Source: Durusdinium trenchii
Lineage: Eukaryota; Sar; Dinophyceae; Suessiales; Symbiodiniaceae
NCBI GenBank assembly: GCA_963970005.1
Contig: CAXAMN010027506.1
Location: forward strand, 124,001-188,000
Length of the DNA: 64,000 bases
Direction of reading: 5' to 3'
The position numbers and the translations under genes were made by a program. This document shows, piece by piece, positions 35,215-48,144 of this stretch. The notes under the pieces were generated by a model. That model searched no databases and had not been told where the DNA came from. It saw only the letters and a list, made by a program, of their open reading frames with translations. Positions within the stretch are counted from its first letter, which is position 1; each line of letters starts with the position of its first letter.

Positions 35215-36600
35215 GGACGGCGACGTCCACGAGTCGGAGTCACCAGGAGAAGACTCTCGGTCACAGCGACTATTGAAACATGTCGTAAGCAGCATGAAGA
35301 CAACTGGCAACATGTGCCACATTGCGTGGAACATCTCGGCGACCTTTCGTGGAACAGGTCGTTGAAGTCTGCCTTCCGAAGCGCAGCCCGCTTTTTTTCT
35401 TCCTAGCACTCGCAGAGAGCTCGGAGCTCCCCCAACTCTGGTGCGTCGGTGGATACACCAATTCTTTGTGTGTCTCCAAAGCCAAGACAACAGCCCAGGT
35501 GTTGCTTCCAGCCGCCTGGCTGCATTTCTTTATGCCCAGGTGTTGTGGGTCGGTCCCAGCGCCGAACGGCTCCACCCCGGCTTCCAAGCCGGTCGAGGGC
35601 CTCCATCCAACACCAGTGAGGGGTGTCCGAGTGCCACGCCCGGACCCGACACCGACAGCCGACTTTCGGAGTCTTCTTCTCGTCGGATTCGTCACGGTAC
35701 TGGTCACCATCTCTGCCATTTCCACGCGTTCGCCGGGGCCAAATCGTTGCTGGGACGGGCTTCGGTCGTCAGGTTGAGGCGACCCAAACAGCCACCAGGG
35801 CCGCAGAACAGGAGACGAGGCTGAAGGCCTTGGGCGGTGTTCTTGTTCTCGTGGCCTTCTCAAGAGGTGTGAAACATGGTCCAAAACTCTTTGACTGCAT
35901 AACGAGCCACTAGATAGGAGGTGCTTTGTACACTCAAGTAAACGACGATGCAAAACGCGTGAGCCAGTTGCATGGAGTGATGGCTGATGATTCGTGACCA
36001 AGCATGGAAAGAACGACAAACGATTACATCCACTCAACAGCTGATTGTTGCGACCAAGGAGCTGGAAGGGTGGTCAGCAGGGCTGCGGAGCCAACGACTG
36101 CGGCCAAGTGCACGGCTGGAGGAAAGGCCAAGCCACTGGAAGGCGCCTGATGAAGTCATGAAGTGATGAAAATGTCAATGAGGGGATGAGAAGTGATGAC
36201 GCAAGCGGCTGAAACACAACTCACTTGTCTTCAGAGATACTCTCCCACCAACAAATGAGGATCTGTTAGCTTTGAGTCACTAATCAAGAATCACAATTGC
36301 ACAATCCCTCGTTAGCTACTTCAACAGCGGCATGTTTTATGCAATCGTATTCCTTGTTAGAACAATGCGGAGGAGAATGCAAGAGAAGCTGACCAACCAG
36401 AAATTCTGGGTTGACCAGGAAAGGCTTAGAACTTCCTCTTGAGACATCTGAGACGTGACAAAATAGACATGGCTAGAGGAAAATCTGCAAAAAAGATTGT
36501 TTCTGTTTCTGTTTCCTTGGCCAGAGCGCACCAAACATGCCCAATCCAAATCTGTAGATGCTTGGAAGAACAGATCTGGCCTGTGCAAGTTCCTGAACTT
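35215..36600. other. No exon supported
   Basis: Separates the amino-acid transporter from the coiled-coil gene. A 255-codon minus frame (35270-36037) and a 151-codon plus frame overlap here and have no domain or splice support. Last exon(s) of the transporter, or the first of the coiled-coil gene, may hide here. Confidence 0.35.
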
Positions 36601-36604
36601 TTAC

Positions 36605-39600
36605 GGCGCAAGAGACTGCCGCGGAGGCGAGGAGCAGCGCAATCAACTCAAGCAATGCTGTCGGTTCACCTTTGATCACAAGCCGACACCAACTCTTCAA
36701 ACACAGAACCAAAACCGCAGAATCGGTTTCCCCAGCGACTGGTCAGCATACATCGAAAAGAGTGTCCCCAGCGACTGGCCAGCAAGGTGTCCAAAGCTCT
36801 CTCAGGCGCTTTGATCCGAACGCCTACGCCTCCCGCCCACACCGCCTCCCAGCTGTCGGACCAGCATCGGTGCCAGGGCTGTGTCAGTGGTCCAGCGAGG
36901 CGACAGCAGGAGGAGGCAGAAGAAGGTGCAGGGGACGAAGACGGCCAGCAACCCACGCAGCTGCTCTTGCAAAGCACCTAGAGGGGTTGACTCTAGACGG
37001 AAGCTTGCTCAATCAGGGCACTGCGGTATTTCTGTACGGAACAGGATACTGCGGTGTTCTTTACTCATCAACTGTTCCCGAAATGAAACGAAAAGGAAAT
37101 GCATGGCCTTCTTGTCGTGACACGACTGCTGACACTGATGCCAAAATAAAACAACTCAGCACTGCCGCACTGCAAATGTCATTCAAATCCTCCAGGAGAC
37201 ATGGTTGGATCATGGATCGATACATGATGTATTAACCACCCTTCCGTTTGGGATTCTTCCTTGTTTCAAAACGTCCGTCGACGTCCGCCATGTCCTTTCG
37301 CTCTGTTTCGTTTTCCTGCTCACAGGCCGAAACTTGCCACAAAAAAATGGTGTAAATCTTCCAATTTGAGTCATTTCAATCCAGACCTCGAAGGGCACCA
37401 AGCCAGCACAGATGGCCGTCGCCGCGCCGCCCAGCAGCGTCGCAAGGAGCGGCTCGTCGCTGGCATCGCGTCGTGCCAGTGGAGCTGGTAAGAATCCATC
37501 CTGCCCGCAGAAAGCGAAAGATCGACGATATGTTCGTCGACTCACCCGCCTACACCCGGATCAAACAGAAGGGACAGCCAGGAAAGAAACGCCCATACGT
37601 GTCATCTACTCGCATCACTTCTTGTAGGTGTTCTTTGGGTAAGCCGATGCTCACAAGCATACCTTTGCAGGAGCTGGTATCAGAAACCGCTGTGGGTCAC
37701 GGTGTATGTCTTCGTCAAGATGACATCTCAAATTGGTCCTCCGCCAAGCAGCAAAGCAGTCGCCCAAGCGGCAACAAACAGCCAAACGCGACCACTGGGA
37801 GCACCAACAACTCTCCCACCTCCGCATTTCAGATCACAAACTTTGGATGGTTTTAAAAACTCCAGGACAGTTGAACTCTGCATGTTCCTTGCTAATCACC
37901 TCCGCCCAAAGTCAATCAAACAACAACCCGACAAAGACTGCAACGCACACAGAATTGCAGTAGTCTGTGGAAAATAAAAACTCAATGGTATATATATATA
38001 TATACATAAAGCTCGACAGCTGTCCTATACCCCTTCCAGGCCCTGTCGTGATCTACTGTCCTGGTTTCAGCATCTGAGCGACGGTCACCACTGCAGCTGC
38101 AAAGTCATTGCCCAAGATCTCAAAGGCGGAGACAAAGCCCGCTGCAGGATCCAAGCGCGAGGCGGGCACTGCCGAGACCAAGGCAAAGCCTCGCGAGGCG
38201 GGCCTGCTGTTCTTGGGAAATTGACTTGGAGAGCCTGGTCGTCTTGGGCTTGTCCCAGAAAGTCCTAATGGTGCACAACTTGGAGTCAAGGTTTCGCCAA
38301 GAGGCACAAGGTTTCAATGATCCAATCTAGTCCCCAAAATAGGGGGTCGGACCAGCAATCTGAACAAACGAATTCATTCGCTGACAATCCCTTCGCATGT
38401 GCAGAGATACAAAAAAAATAGATATATATATATATATACACAGTCAAGTTTGAGACTGAAAGATCCCAAGCCTGCAAGGCATGTAAGACCCCCTGAGACA
38501 AAGAGGCCCAAGAAGAGAGCATTGGGCACAACTCGCCGGGCATCCTGTGGCAAGCGACATGTGAGTGCAAGATGCGCACTTCAGAAGGGAGAACGAGAAA
38601 TGTAAGATGAATTGCTGAAAAACGCAGCCCGAAAAAAAACTGATTGGATATATTTGCGTCACTTGCTCAACCCCATTCCCGCGGAAAATACCGAGGGGGC
38701 GGTTAATCCAATTTCACTGCATCGGAGTACCACGATCCCCCGATCCTCATCGTTCGCCCGAAGTGGCGAACGAGTTCATCGAACCCTCGCGTTACAGATC
38801 TCACCCTCCCCCACTCTTGGGAGGAGGTGTGAAAATCAGGCCCGACGACTCGGTTATCATCTGCAATTGTCCTACAGATATCTCAAGCCAGAAGGATCTA
38901 TATGTTGATATTTTCATGCTTGACAACAATTTAAAAAAACAAATCCACTATGATTCTGGAGCAGAAGGGCAAAGTGAGTGCTGGTCACATTATGCATACA
39001 ATATGCGTCCTATTCCCTACGACGGCATTTTCGGAATCTACCTTTTGTGATGTGTTTGCACCACTATGCCCATGCCTCATGTCAGATCTGTTCAAGTCTG
39101 AAATTACATGCACTTCCTGGTTCAGTATCAGTATCCGATCTCAAATCACAGCAAGAACCAACAGCTGTATATATTGCTAGTTTGACTCGCATCCTTGGTG
39201 TCAAGTGCAAGAGCACAAACAGCATCAAAGCCCAGAAAACCAAAGAAAGAGTCAATAGCACCACGTAGAATTCCAGAGATGCCGTACTCCTAGCAGGGCT
39301 TGAGTGCAGGATTTGGATTTCATGCCGTGTCAAGACCACCATTTTGACAAGCTTCCAATCTCGCTCGCTATGTTCTTTTCGTCGTTTGGCTGAAGTCCGC
39401 ATGCTGATGCTTCCACAGAATCAGAAACAGTTCGGGCTCCTCTGGGATGAAGGGTTGTAAGTTCTTGGCATCGAAGGCCATCAGTGCAGTGGCGATCAAG
39501 AAGAGGATCAAGCCCACCTTCGCCTTGGGCCAACCCACCCACCGGGTCCCACCGGGTCCCACCGGGTCCCACCGGGTCCCACGCACCATGACCGTCCACG

Positions 39601-41121
39601 ACCCCCCAAAAAATACCCCCAAAGTTGCATGTCTAGCACAATACCCGCCGGAACCATTCTTTCTATCTTGTTCATGAGGTCAATATCGTTGAACCAACTA
39701 TGAACAAACCACCATCATGGCATAAACCAAAATAACAAACTGCGCTGCCCCGTTGCCACTGTGCTCACGTTGGTGAAGAGCCTCGAGGCCTTGGTGCCAT
39801 TGATCAGCAAACCGGTGCAGAACAGCACTAAAAGCACCGCAGGGTCCAAAACCTCACGGAGGAGCAAGGTCAAAGGCGTATGACGTGTAGACTCTTGACC
39901 CATCAAACCGGATTGTAAACCCCCCCACTTGGATTGTAAAACCACTTATATAATATGGTTTGTTGAAATATCATGTTTTGTTAATCTAAATTAATTTCAA
40001 CCCTGCTCGACATCGATGATCCTCCTGTGATATGGTTGGGACACATTACAGGAGAGCCCATCACCCGGTCCCGTCACACCATCCAAACCACTAATCCAAT
40101 GCCGCAGTCCGCTGCAGCATCAGCGTTTGGGAATCACCAACAGAGGTAGCTAAGAGCTGTCTATACCTACAAGAACCCCTAAAATAACGGAAAATCAATG
40201 AATTTGACCTGATGACTCTGGAATTAGAATGAATTATATAGAGGAAAAACAGCATACTTCCTTTATGAAGGCGTGTGAAGGCACCCTTTCTTAACTGACG
40301 TGTGAGGGTATCGAATTTGGATATTCTATATTTATGACTACTTTGGAGGGTTATAAGTCCTATCTGATTCGTGTGCATGCCATGTTTTGCCAATTTTGAG
40401 GTTACACATGACTGGGGAGTTAACCTAGCACAACTCTCAAGACCCCAGCAGGCCGAACTCCCATGTCACTCGCCGATACTATGTCGTCTATACCATGCTT
40501 CCCTTTAGTGCCTTCCCCCAAGTGCCTGTAGAAAGGGAAGGCCGAAGTCAGCACGCAAGAGCTTTCCAGACCAGTCGACTGAAACGGCAGCACAGCTCCA
40601 GGAGTATTCCACAATGAGGCACAGTGCTGCCACGGCCATCGCAGATCGGCCCAGCCCAGTGGCCTGCAGGGCTCAGAGGTAAGGCAAGGAAGTCTTGACT
40701 GCTCAGTCTGAGTTTCCTGCGATTGCCATTCTCCAGCCACCGCTGTTGGCCAAGATTGGCCTGCCTGGGCGTAGGCGTACACCGACCCAGCCGCCACCAC
40801 ACGGCTTGCCAGCTCGGCATAGGCCGTCGCACTCAGTAAACATCCCATCGCTCCAATGCCCAACGAGAGCACCACCGCGGGCCCCGCTTCCTGCGAGGCC
40901 ACCCGACCGGCCAAGGAGAAGACGCCGGAGCCCACGGTGGAGGCCACGGACAGTGCCACCAGGTCCGCTAAGCCATACCGCGCGCCACGGCGCTCACCGC
41001 CGTCGGCCCCACGTGGCACCAAGTCGGCCCGCCGCCTCCGGGGCGACGGTCTCGGGCCTCGGGGAAGAAGGGCCGCTCCAGGTGCCGCGCGAGGGGCCAG
41101 CATCACATGGGCCCGCAACAT
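36605..41121 (-). CDS. Amino-acid transporter, cationic (CAT/APC family)
   Basis: Twelve exons join in phase: 40765-41121, 40526-40663, 39769-39852, 39440-39523, 39194-39289, 38472-38544, 38061-38141, 37739-37794, 37387-37500, 37108-37189, one from 36965, and 36605-36657. They follow the helix order of CAT transporters: TM1 VASTVGSGVFSLAG (GSG substrate loop), TM2 LLSATAYAELASRV, TM3 AALCLIVEYSWSCAAV, TM5 LLINGTKASRLFTNV, AKVGLILFLIATAL then PFIPE, TM6 DSFFGFLGFDAV, an exon reading RRVVPNALFLGLFVSGGL, AFEILGNDFAAAVV, GRLLCCLAE joined to DGFLPAPLARRDASDEP, PLLATLLGGAATAICAGLVP, and ICSAAVLSCFILASVSAVV. Proton- or membrane-potential-driven uptake of Lys/Arg-type amino acids is the family role; substrate unproven. 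The 45-residue N-terminus is Arg/Pro/Ala-rich and may be a targeting extension. Donors are GT, GC and GA. The final membrane helices and stop were not located. Confidence 0.92.
39541..39582. repeat. 10-bp tandem repeat in a transporter intron
   Basis: Four copies of ACCGGGTCCC directly upstream (on the minus strand) of the transporter exon at 39440-39523. Confidence 0.9.
39886..39960. mobile_element. TGTAGAC-type MITE, degraded copy 4
   Basis: Begins TGTAGACTCTTGACCCATCA and has the CCCCCCC-ACTTGGATTG interior, but the right end is lost in TA-rich text. It lies in the transporter intron between 39852 and 40526. Confidence 0.5.
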
Positions 41122-41124
41122 CAG

Positions 41125-42430
41125 AGGTAGTCAAAGGAAGCGTGCGAAGTATGTGCAACTCTTTTGATTCTTCTGATACGTGATCCTTGACCCTGAACGA
41201 TCGATGCAAGCACCGTGATCTTTGACAGTGAGATTGCCAACTTCTGTGCAAGTTTGAGTCTGAGTCATCTACCAACACACGTACAAAACATCGCCAAATG
41301 CTCGATGTTAGGTGCCTCATAAAGCCGCTGAAGGCGATGCTGATGGGAAGCTTCCCGTGTGTACCTCAGAGCGCCCGGTTTGCTCCCGGTCCTTCGCCCG
41401 TGAAGAGCGCGGCGAAGAGCGCGGCACGATGCGAATGCGCACCGCTCCAGCTCACCAGGGCTCAAGCCTCAGGATCTGTCTCAAACTGTGCCTGTAGATT
41501 CTGGTGTCCCGAGACCAAGCTCTGGTTTGGATGAGCCAAAATGTCGCTCAGCATTTTGGAGCAGACTCCAAACATATAGCTAGCCAATGTAGCTGCTAGA
41601 CTCCTAGACGATGCCTATGCGCCCTTGATGGAGGAAGCGCTCTCGACAAAGCTTGAGAAGTGAGTCCCCTGGGGCCGGGCGGAGATACTCTGTGCATTGA
41701 ATTCCCATAGCTCAAGGGACGCGTCTCAAAACGGTATGTTTTTTTAATGAGAAGACCAAAACCCAACTGTCATTCAAACAGTTTGAAAACGCACTTTTCT
41801 CAGGACATAACACCATTTGGTCCACTGTGGGTGTCTTCGTGCAGGCTCCTGTCCTTTGCCTTTTGAGATTGTACATGAATCAAAGCACGCAAAGTGATTG
41901 TGTAAAAGTAATGTCAGAACCATGATTGATTAAATGATTAAAGTGTCATCAAATATCACCTGCAACATTGCCCATGTAGGCAAGCCCAAACAGCTTTCCG
42001 GACAGCAATTAAGCAGCCACTGTGACATCAATCGTGCTCGTTTGAACCCACCTGGTTAAATGTAAAATGACGGGTCGCTTGTTGTCCCTTTTCAGCCCTT
42101 TCATTGGTGCAAAGGGTATCCTTGGTCACTTCGCATCAAGCCTTGGGCATCAAGCCTTGCAAGTTCTCGAAAGCTCTGCACATCAACTCTCTGGGACATG
42201 TATCAACTCACTGGATCAACTCTCTGTGACCGCAACAGAGGACAGATAGCTGCTGACCCTGATAGCCTGAGAAGGTCAGTTCCGACATGGCGACAGCACA
42301 TGAACATGGCGACAAATGTGACAAGGTGGCTTTGGCTTACTTAACATGGCATGAAATGCTTTGGTATCTTCCAACATTCCAAACTACCTTGAAAACTGGT
42401 ACCAAAAAAGGTGCGGCTTCTTTTTCTCCG
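41125..42430. other. Intergenic, upstream of the transporter
   Basis: No exon-like frame with splice ends. This is the 5' flank of the transporter and the 3' flank of the gene at 42.4 kb. No TATA-type or other promoter could be recognised; dinoflagellate promoters have no firm consensus. Confidence 0.4.
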
Positions 42431-42432
42431 GT

Positions 42433-43287
42433 TCATTGGCACATCCGCAGGTCCATGGCCATGATCCGTTGAGCGGCGATCCGGGACAAAGCTTGGGCAC
42501 CAGTGAGAATCAGAGGCTGTGAAAGAGCTGAAAAATCCAACACTGGAAGAAGGAGAATCAAGGATTGCTTTGGATCTACAACTACAAACATCTTCTGATC
42601 CACCAAATGGTTCTCAGTTCCTGCTGAAACAACGCTGCAGTTTCTAATCAACAGCTGAACCTTTGTCTCTGTGCTGGGTAAGTCTTTCACAAGCAAAAGA
42701 TCCTGAAAAAGCTGCCATGCCTCTCATGGTCATCCTAATCAATCTCACCCCCTCGCTGAGCTATTCCAAGTCTCCCTCGCTGACTCCCTGTTCGCTTCCC
42801 TGGAAAACATCGGTGAACCTGTTTCCAGCTATTGTTTTCGGAGGGCAAAACAAATCCCAAAAAAAAGGTTTAAAGGATGTTTAAATTAAGGTTGTTCCAC
42901 TGACTGGGTAGGCTAGTTCCACGTGTCTCGCCCGGATCACGTCGCTTTCGCTCCGGGATCAGCCCCCAATGGCTGAACCGTTTCGGGATCCCCGCAGTGC
43001 TCGCACTGGGCCATGGCACCATGCGGTCCCCCGAAAAAAACATTGTATAAAATGGTGTATGTATGTATGTATGTATGTATGTATGTATGTATGTATGTAT
43101 GTNNNNNNNNNNTATGTATGTATGTATGTATGTATGTATGTATGTATGTATGTATGTATACGTGGGTCATGTGTCCAACACTTTCGGCTGAATATCAGGA
43201 TGTTTGGAACGCTAGATTTGAGTCTTGGACTTGATCAGAGTCTCTTGAAGTCCCTTTTCCTGCCACACCGTCAAATGCACCACTTCC
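42433..43287 (-). CDS. 3' exons of an unidentified gene
   Basis: Terminal exon 42433-42702 follows a textbook acceptor (CTTTTTCAG) and reads 89 residues to a TGA: LLVKDLPSTETKVQLLI, VDQKMFVVVDPKQSLILLLP, then ALSRIAAQRIMAMDLRMCQ. A second piece at 43212-43287, also after CTTTTTCAG, reads EVVHLTVWQEKGLQETLIK and meets a TAG, or is spliced before it. A beta-rich, then helical, C-terminus is suggested; no family was recognised. It lies between the SMC1 gene and the transporter, same strand. It could also be a last exon of the SMC1 transcript, but nothing in SMC1 resembles it. Confidence 0.5.
43051..43160. repeat. (GTAT)n microsatellite with assembly gap
   Basis: Pure GTAT repeats on both sides of ten N (43103-43112); the true length is unknown. 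The six-frame peptides of YVCM and HTYI type are artefacts. Confidence 0.97.
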
Positions 43288-43289
43288 CT

Positions 43290-45165
43290 GAAAAAGCAGA
43301 ACCATGAGCTTTTCAACTACCCTGAAACAAGAGTAACTACAACACCCTTGAATCATCCCAGAGTTCCAAGACCAATAAGCTTCATCAATTCCTGCCTGGC
43401 ATCCCAGTTGATTCCACTTCGACAGACCAGTGTCGTGCGAACACGAAGGGATCTCACTGGAGCGGCAGTGCATCCCCTTCGTCGGACTTCTCTGGTCGGG
43501 GCGGTCTCAGTCTGGTCAGGTCCATAGTGAAAACCACCTGAGGCCGTCCAGAGAGTGCACGGAGTGCACCATTTAGGACACAGAAATAAGATCAAATATA
43601 TAAGTCTATACACATTGCGCCCACATGCGACACATGAAGATGTGCAGAAACAAATGCACATAGAGTGACTAGAGTAGTACACGTGTGTCTGTGTGAGTGT
43701 GTCACTCGCTGCTTCCAAGGGAAAACATCACAGTCTCTGCTACTTGTTTTAGTTCTACCTTTTCCACCTGTACAGGTTTCTCCATCATTGCAGGGGCCAA
43801 CGAAGAGCCTGGTGGCGGGGTGCTCCTTGGTCCTTTGCACCGGTTTGCACTAAAGGGCCAGCACGTGGTCAAGTGCTAATGCATCGGTGGGCCAGCCACT
43901 GACGTTTGCTCTTGCGAGCCCTCTATCTAAGTGTGGGTGCTTCTTTTTATAAATGTGTGCTTCTTCTTTGCAAACCTCCACGGCTCCGCGCCCCACATGC
44001 ACCCCACCTCCCCACCCCCTGACACAGCCACACCCAGCTCCGGGCGCCCCTGCCGAGGTGTCCTGACGCTTCGAGACACCCAGCAGTCCCTGCGGAACCC
44101 GCCAGGCTCGGACAGCTCGGAGCGCCGTCCGGTTGGGTGCTGCTTGGAGTGTCCCAAGTACTGTGGTTGCCACATGTGTGAGCTTGATCTACTTGCGAAA
44201 AGTCGAAAAGTGATCGGTCCCTTGTCTTGGGCGCGAAGAGTCCAAAAGTAAACCTTGATCACTTAGCCTCACATTGATCCGCATCTGTCTCCATTGTGCA
44301 TGATCAATTCAATGTTCCCTCCAAAACTTCAACATGAAAGGTAGGGTGCAATGGAAGCTGCAACTATTTATAACATTTCATGGAAGAGATATTAACGGGT
44401 GGACTTTGAGTTGATGTCAAAGGAACCTCTCTTCTTTTTACGACCCCGTTTCTTTTGTTAATTCGGTAAGTGGGAGAAGTGAGAGCAGCAACAAACATCG
44501 AAGAGTTCAAAAGTCTCAAAGGTTTAAAAGTCTCGAAAGGTCGAAAGTCTCGAAAAGTCGAAAAGTAGCTGTGTGGTGTCTTTTGCCTTTTTGACATTTT
44601 GACTGTTTGCCTTTTGTCTGATGTCTTGCAAATAGATCGTCGCTAAGGGATTTAGCGAGCTTAGCCAAGCTCTTCCCCAAGCTTCTTGGTTTTGGATGAA
44701 TCCAACCATTGGGTCAGTCTATTCCGTTCATCATGACCGATGGATACCAAACGAATAGGTCAACCCATGTCCATACCCCTGACTCCTCAGCAAATGGCCT
44801 TTTTTGATGGGACGCGATGGGTTTGGACCCGTAGCCTATTGAAATAAAATGGAAGTGTCACAACCGTTTTCGTTTTCGGAATGGTCGAGAAGTGTTCGGT
44901 CACAGTGGTCGGTATCTACCACCTCATGAAGAACCCGAGGTCACCGGAGCGGGTTCTTCTGAAAGTGCGAGCTCAACCCTTGCGGGTCGACCTGTATTCC
45001 GTAATTGGTCTTAAATCCTCTTTGCAAATGGCTGCAAGTTGCTGAAGTTCTTGAGGGAAGACCACAGACTTGCCCAGTGGAATCTCTTCGAATTTTTCAG
45101 CATCTGAACCTTATGAACCCTTTTCCATTCGCAGTCGCCCGACGAAAGAGACTGAAGCCAAGCCT
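43290..45165. other. No exon firmly supported
   Basis: The last SMC1 exon(s) after the one ending at 45169 should lie here. Candidate text at 45020-45160 stays open on the minus strand but shows no SMC C-terminal residues. At 44505-44570 there is a repetitive patch built on AAAAGTCTCGAAAGGTCGAA. A GC-rich patch at 43980-44150 is open on both strands. Confidence 0.35.
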
Positions 45166-45168
45166 CAC

Positions 45169-47926
45169 CATGAGTAAAAAAGCGATCCTTTTGCGAGATG
45201 ACAATGGCCCTTAGAGGAGACTCGGCGGTGAAAAAAACATTCAAAATAAGAAGAAAAAAAACATCCACAAAAAAAGAGCATGCTGAGCTCTGAGCTTTCT
45301 CGCTTCTCATGAGGATTGTGGTCTTTCAAACTTGTTACAGTATGTTGGTTGGAAAGTGGAATGTGCCTCCAAAACTCCAGGAAAAACATCGGTTCAGGTG
45401 CAGGTGGGTGCATCCAAAACCGACACTCATGGGAAAAGGGATCCCGTCATCTTGCAGGGTCTTTCCAGAGCTTGAATTCATCTTCGCACCTCTATACAAG
45501 TACTAAAAGGCGCCACCAAAGAAGAACAGTTCTGAGAAACTGAGAACATTCTGAGAAGAGAACATTCTGAGAACATTCTGAGAACATAAAACGATAAAGA
45601 AGCTGAGAACATTCTGAGAACATTCTGCACTGATTAATTTACAGTGTAGTAGGAAAGAGATGCATCATATCATCCAAACAAAGACCTGCCAGCGGCAACA
45701 CAAAAGAATGCCAGCTGGCCAAAAGTGAACCCCGAAATTGGTAGGCAGAATTGAATCTCTTCTGATAAATCTACTTCTATCTCTTTAAGGAGCCTCCAAA
45801 GCAAAAAGAAAAACTTCTGACACCTGTTTTCGACCCTCAGCACCCCGGCTGGCAGTCGAGGGAATCGATGAATCTGGCCAAAGCCTGCCAGTGGTCGCCG
45901 GACTCCGGTCTTCCGGTCGTTGGGACCTGCAGGGGATGAGCTAATTCGAAGTTCTGACAGCAGGTTGATCGGTTATCTCGCTCTCTGTGTATACATAATT
46001 CTTCTCCAAAGATGAGCATGTAGATGCATTCCCTGGCGACTTTGACCCAAGGTTTGTAAAGTCCGCTGGGAAGGTTCTCCCACAGAGTGCCGTTGTCGGT
46101 GCCACTCCATACATTGAGGACGAAGTCCTCTTTTCTTTGGCTAAAGCCTTGAACGCAGGCGCCGGACGCACCATTGAGTCCTGGCGTGTCCCTTTTTGCT
46201 TCTAGTTGTATAGTCCTCTTTCTCTTTTGTGCAGGGGGTTTCTTTGTATGACTGGTCCAGAGTGACCGGCATACCGCTGACGCTTTCATATACGGTGTAT
46301 ATATATATATATATGTACATATTACAAATATACATGTATATATATATATAGCCCACACATTCAAAAATATGATCATTGATTTCACGATGCTTTAGGCTCT
46401 AGGCTTTAAGGTATCTTTTGGGGGACAGCCACGTGGCAGTGATCAAACCTCATGGTTCTGGTGGCACCCAGTGGAATCGTCAATCGGCGGATTGACACTC
46501 CAGTGCCTGCACATTGGTGTGATCCAGGTGCGCATCAATCTCATCTAAGACCAAGAAGGGTGGCCTGAAGCAACAAAACTGTCTCGTCTCAAATCTTCAA
46601 CGCTCGTTCGTTCGCTCGTCCGTCAGTTCTGTACTTTTCTTACTTTCTTTCTGTCTTTCTGCCTTCCTCTCTCTCTCGAGCCCAATGGTTGTTGATGGAA
46701 ATCTTATTCACCTCTTTCAATCTTGAATATCACTTCTCCCGCTTCCAAGTGCAAGCCTCTGAACACCAAAAACACTCAAGCCTCTGGTACGCTTGGATAG
46801 CAAAGAGCAAGGCCATAGCGGCTACGGTCTTTTCGCCACCTTCCATATGAAAGCTAAGCATAGGGGCATGCTTCTGCAGGTATAACTATCTCCGACTTCA
46901 ACGTGAGCTTTGCAAAATTATTGTCTCCTGCGCGCACACACACACAAGATGAAGGCCAGAATCTACTTACAAATGAATGCAAGCCAAGATCTGGAAGTGC
47001 CAGAAGGGCCAGTCTCATCTTGCGCCTCTAAAACCCAAATGAAGAAACAAGTCTTAGAGTTTCTCTGTCTTGCAGCCCTTTCAGGCCTGAAAGCAAAGCC
47101 ATGTCACAAAAGCGCTTCGAGGGTGGCATGGCTGTAAACTGGCAACAGCAACAGTGCGCGGTCAGATGGAAACTCCATGCAAATCACAATGTGTCAGGGA
47201 AAGACAAGTACAGCAAGAAAACCAACATCATGGAGAGCTTCTCTTGAATCAACTTCGCTATTAAGCCCATTAGGCAATCAGCAAGGTCTGTGGTCTGCGG
47301 CTTCACAAAGGGCTGGGAAGGAGCTTGTTCTTGTAACGCTTCAATGAAGAGCTTACACAACCGCAAATTGCTCCGTTTCTTTCAAAACTTAGGCCCCCCC
47401 GGCTGACACTTTGTAGCTGTAGCTGTGGTTCCACCGCTCCTGCCTTGATGCCACCATTCCAAGGGTCCTGCAATGAGCAACAATCTCGGAGCTGCCAGCC
47501 ATTTCCAACAAAAGACGGGTGCGGCAATCATCGTGAGGCAGATTTGGACGTTGGAAAGGTAGTGGGTGAAGACCAGCTGAGCCTTGCTGAAGCAGTCTTT
47601 GGGTGCTCTTCCCTTATGCGTTCAATTGCGAATCTCGGGATTATTAAATTGGGTGTTCTGTGAATCTGCGAAGCACAAAGCCAAGAACACCACTGCTCGA
47701 AGGTGTCTAAGATGTCAGATCTCTGCTTTGGCGGAGGACGGCCAAAATATCCTTCCAACGAGTCAAAAAGCGGTTCTCCTCTAGGTCTTCCAGGTCCAAG
47801 AATGCAGAGCCCCCTTCAAAGCCTCCCAAGCATGAAAAGGCTCGTTCAAAAGCGCATTGCAGATCGGGAAAGGCCGCAAGTCTTCCAAGTTCAGTCTTCC
47901 AAGCTTCATCGGAGCGGCCAAAGTCC
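45169..47926 (-). CDS. SMC1 C-terminal ATPase head (cohesin)
   Basis: Head part of the SMC1 gene; the complete protein is a cohesin ATPase that pairs with SMC3 to hold sister DNA. Exons: 47788-47926 (ends GGSAFLDLE), 47444-47467 (DPWNGGIK), 47087-47138 (FTAMPPSKRFCDMALLSG), 46782-46839 (GEKTVAAMALLFAIQAYQ), 46507-46564 (PPFLVLDEIDAHLDHTNVQ) and 45169-45220 (SPLRAIVISQKDRFFTH). The LSGGEKT signature is built across an intron. FLVLDE is Walker B and LDHTN the D-loop; AIVIS is the strand before the H-loop region. The KRF/AMPP segment is typical of SMC1 rather than SMC2-4. Exons from 47926 to 46507 join in phase, with donors GA, GC, GC and GC. One or two exons between 46507 and 45220 and the final exon are missing from this list. 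Confidence 0.93.
45535..45630. repeat. GAGAACATTCT repeat cluster
   Basis: About six copies of GAGAACATTCT, in two groups, the first in tandem. Lies in an SMC1 intron region. Confidence 0.85.
46298..46352. repeat. TA microsatellite
   Basis: Two TA runs separated by GTACATATTACAAATATACATG; an SMC1 intron. Confidence 0.9.
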
Positions 47927-48144
47927 CTTTCAGCTGAGGAGCGGTTTGTTTAGTTCTTTGAAGCTTTCTATGTGCAGGATAGATCTGAGGACAGGAGAAA
48001 ACACAGCTGCACGCAAGGTGCGACGGCCTGCAGCGGCGCTTTTGGTGAGCCTGGCGAGAGGCGTGGGGCGAGAGGCGTGGGGCGTTCGTTTCTTGCGCCG
48101 TGGATCGTTCGTGTTCGAGTCCTTCCTGGAAGGGTCACCTAGCT

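Noticed and set aside
35270-36037. 255-codon minus-strand open frame
   Set aside because: Overlaps an open plus frame in GC-rich text; composition is Arg/Pro/Ser-rich and shows no domain or continuity with either neighbour gene.
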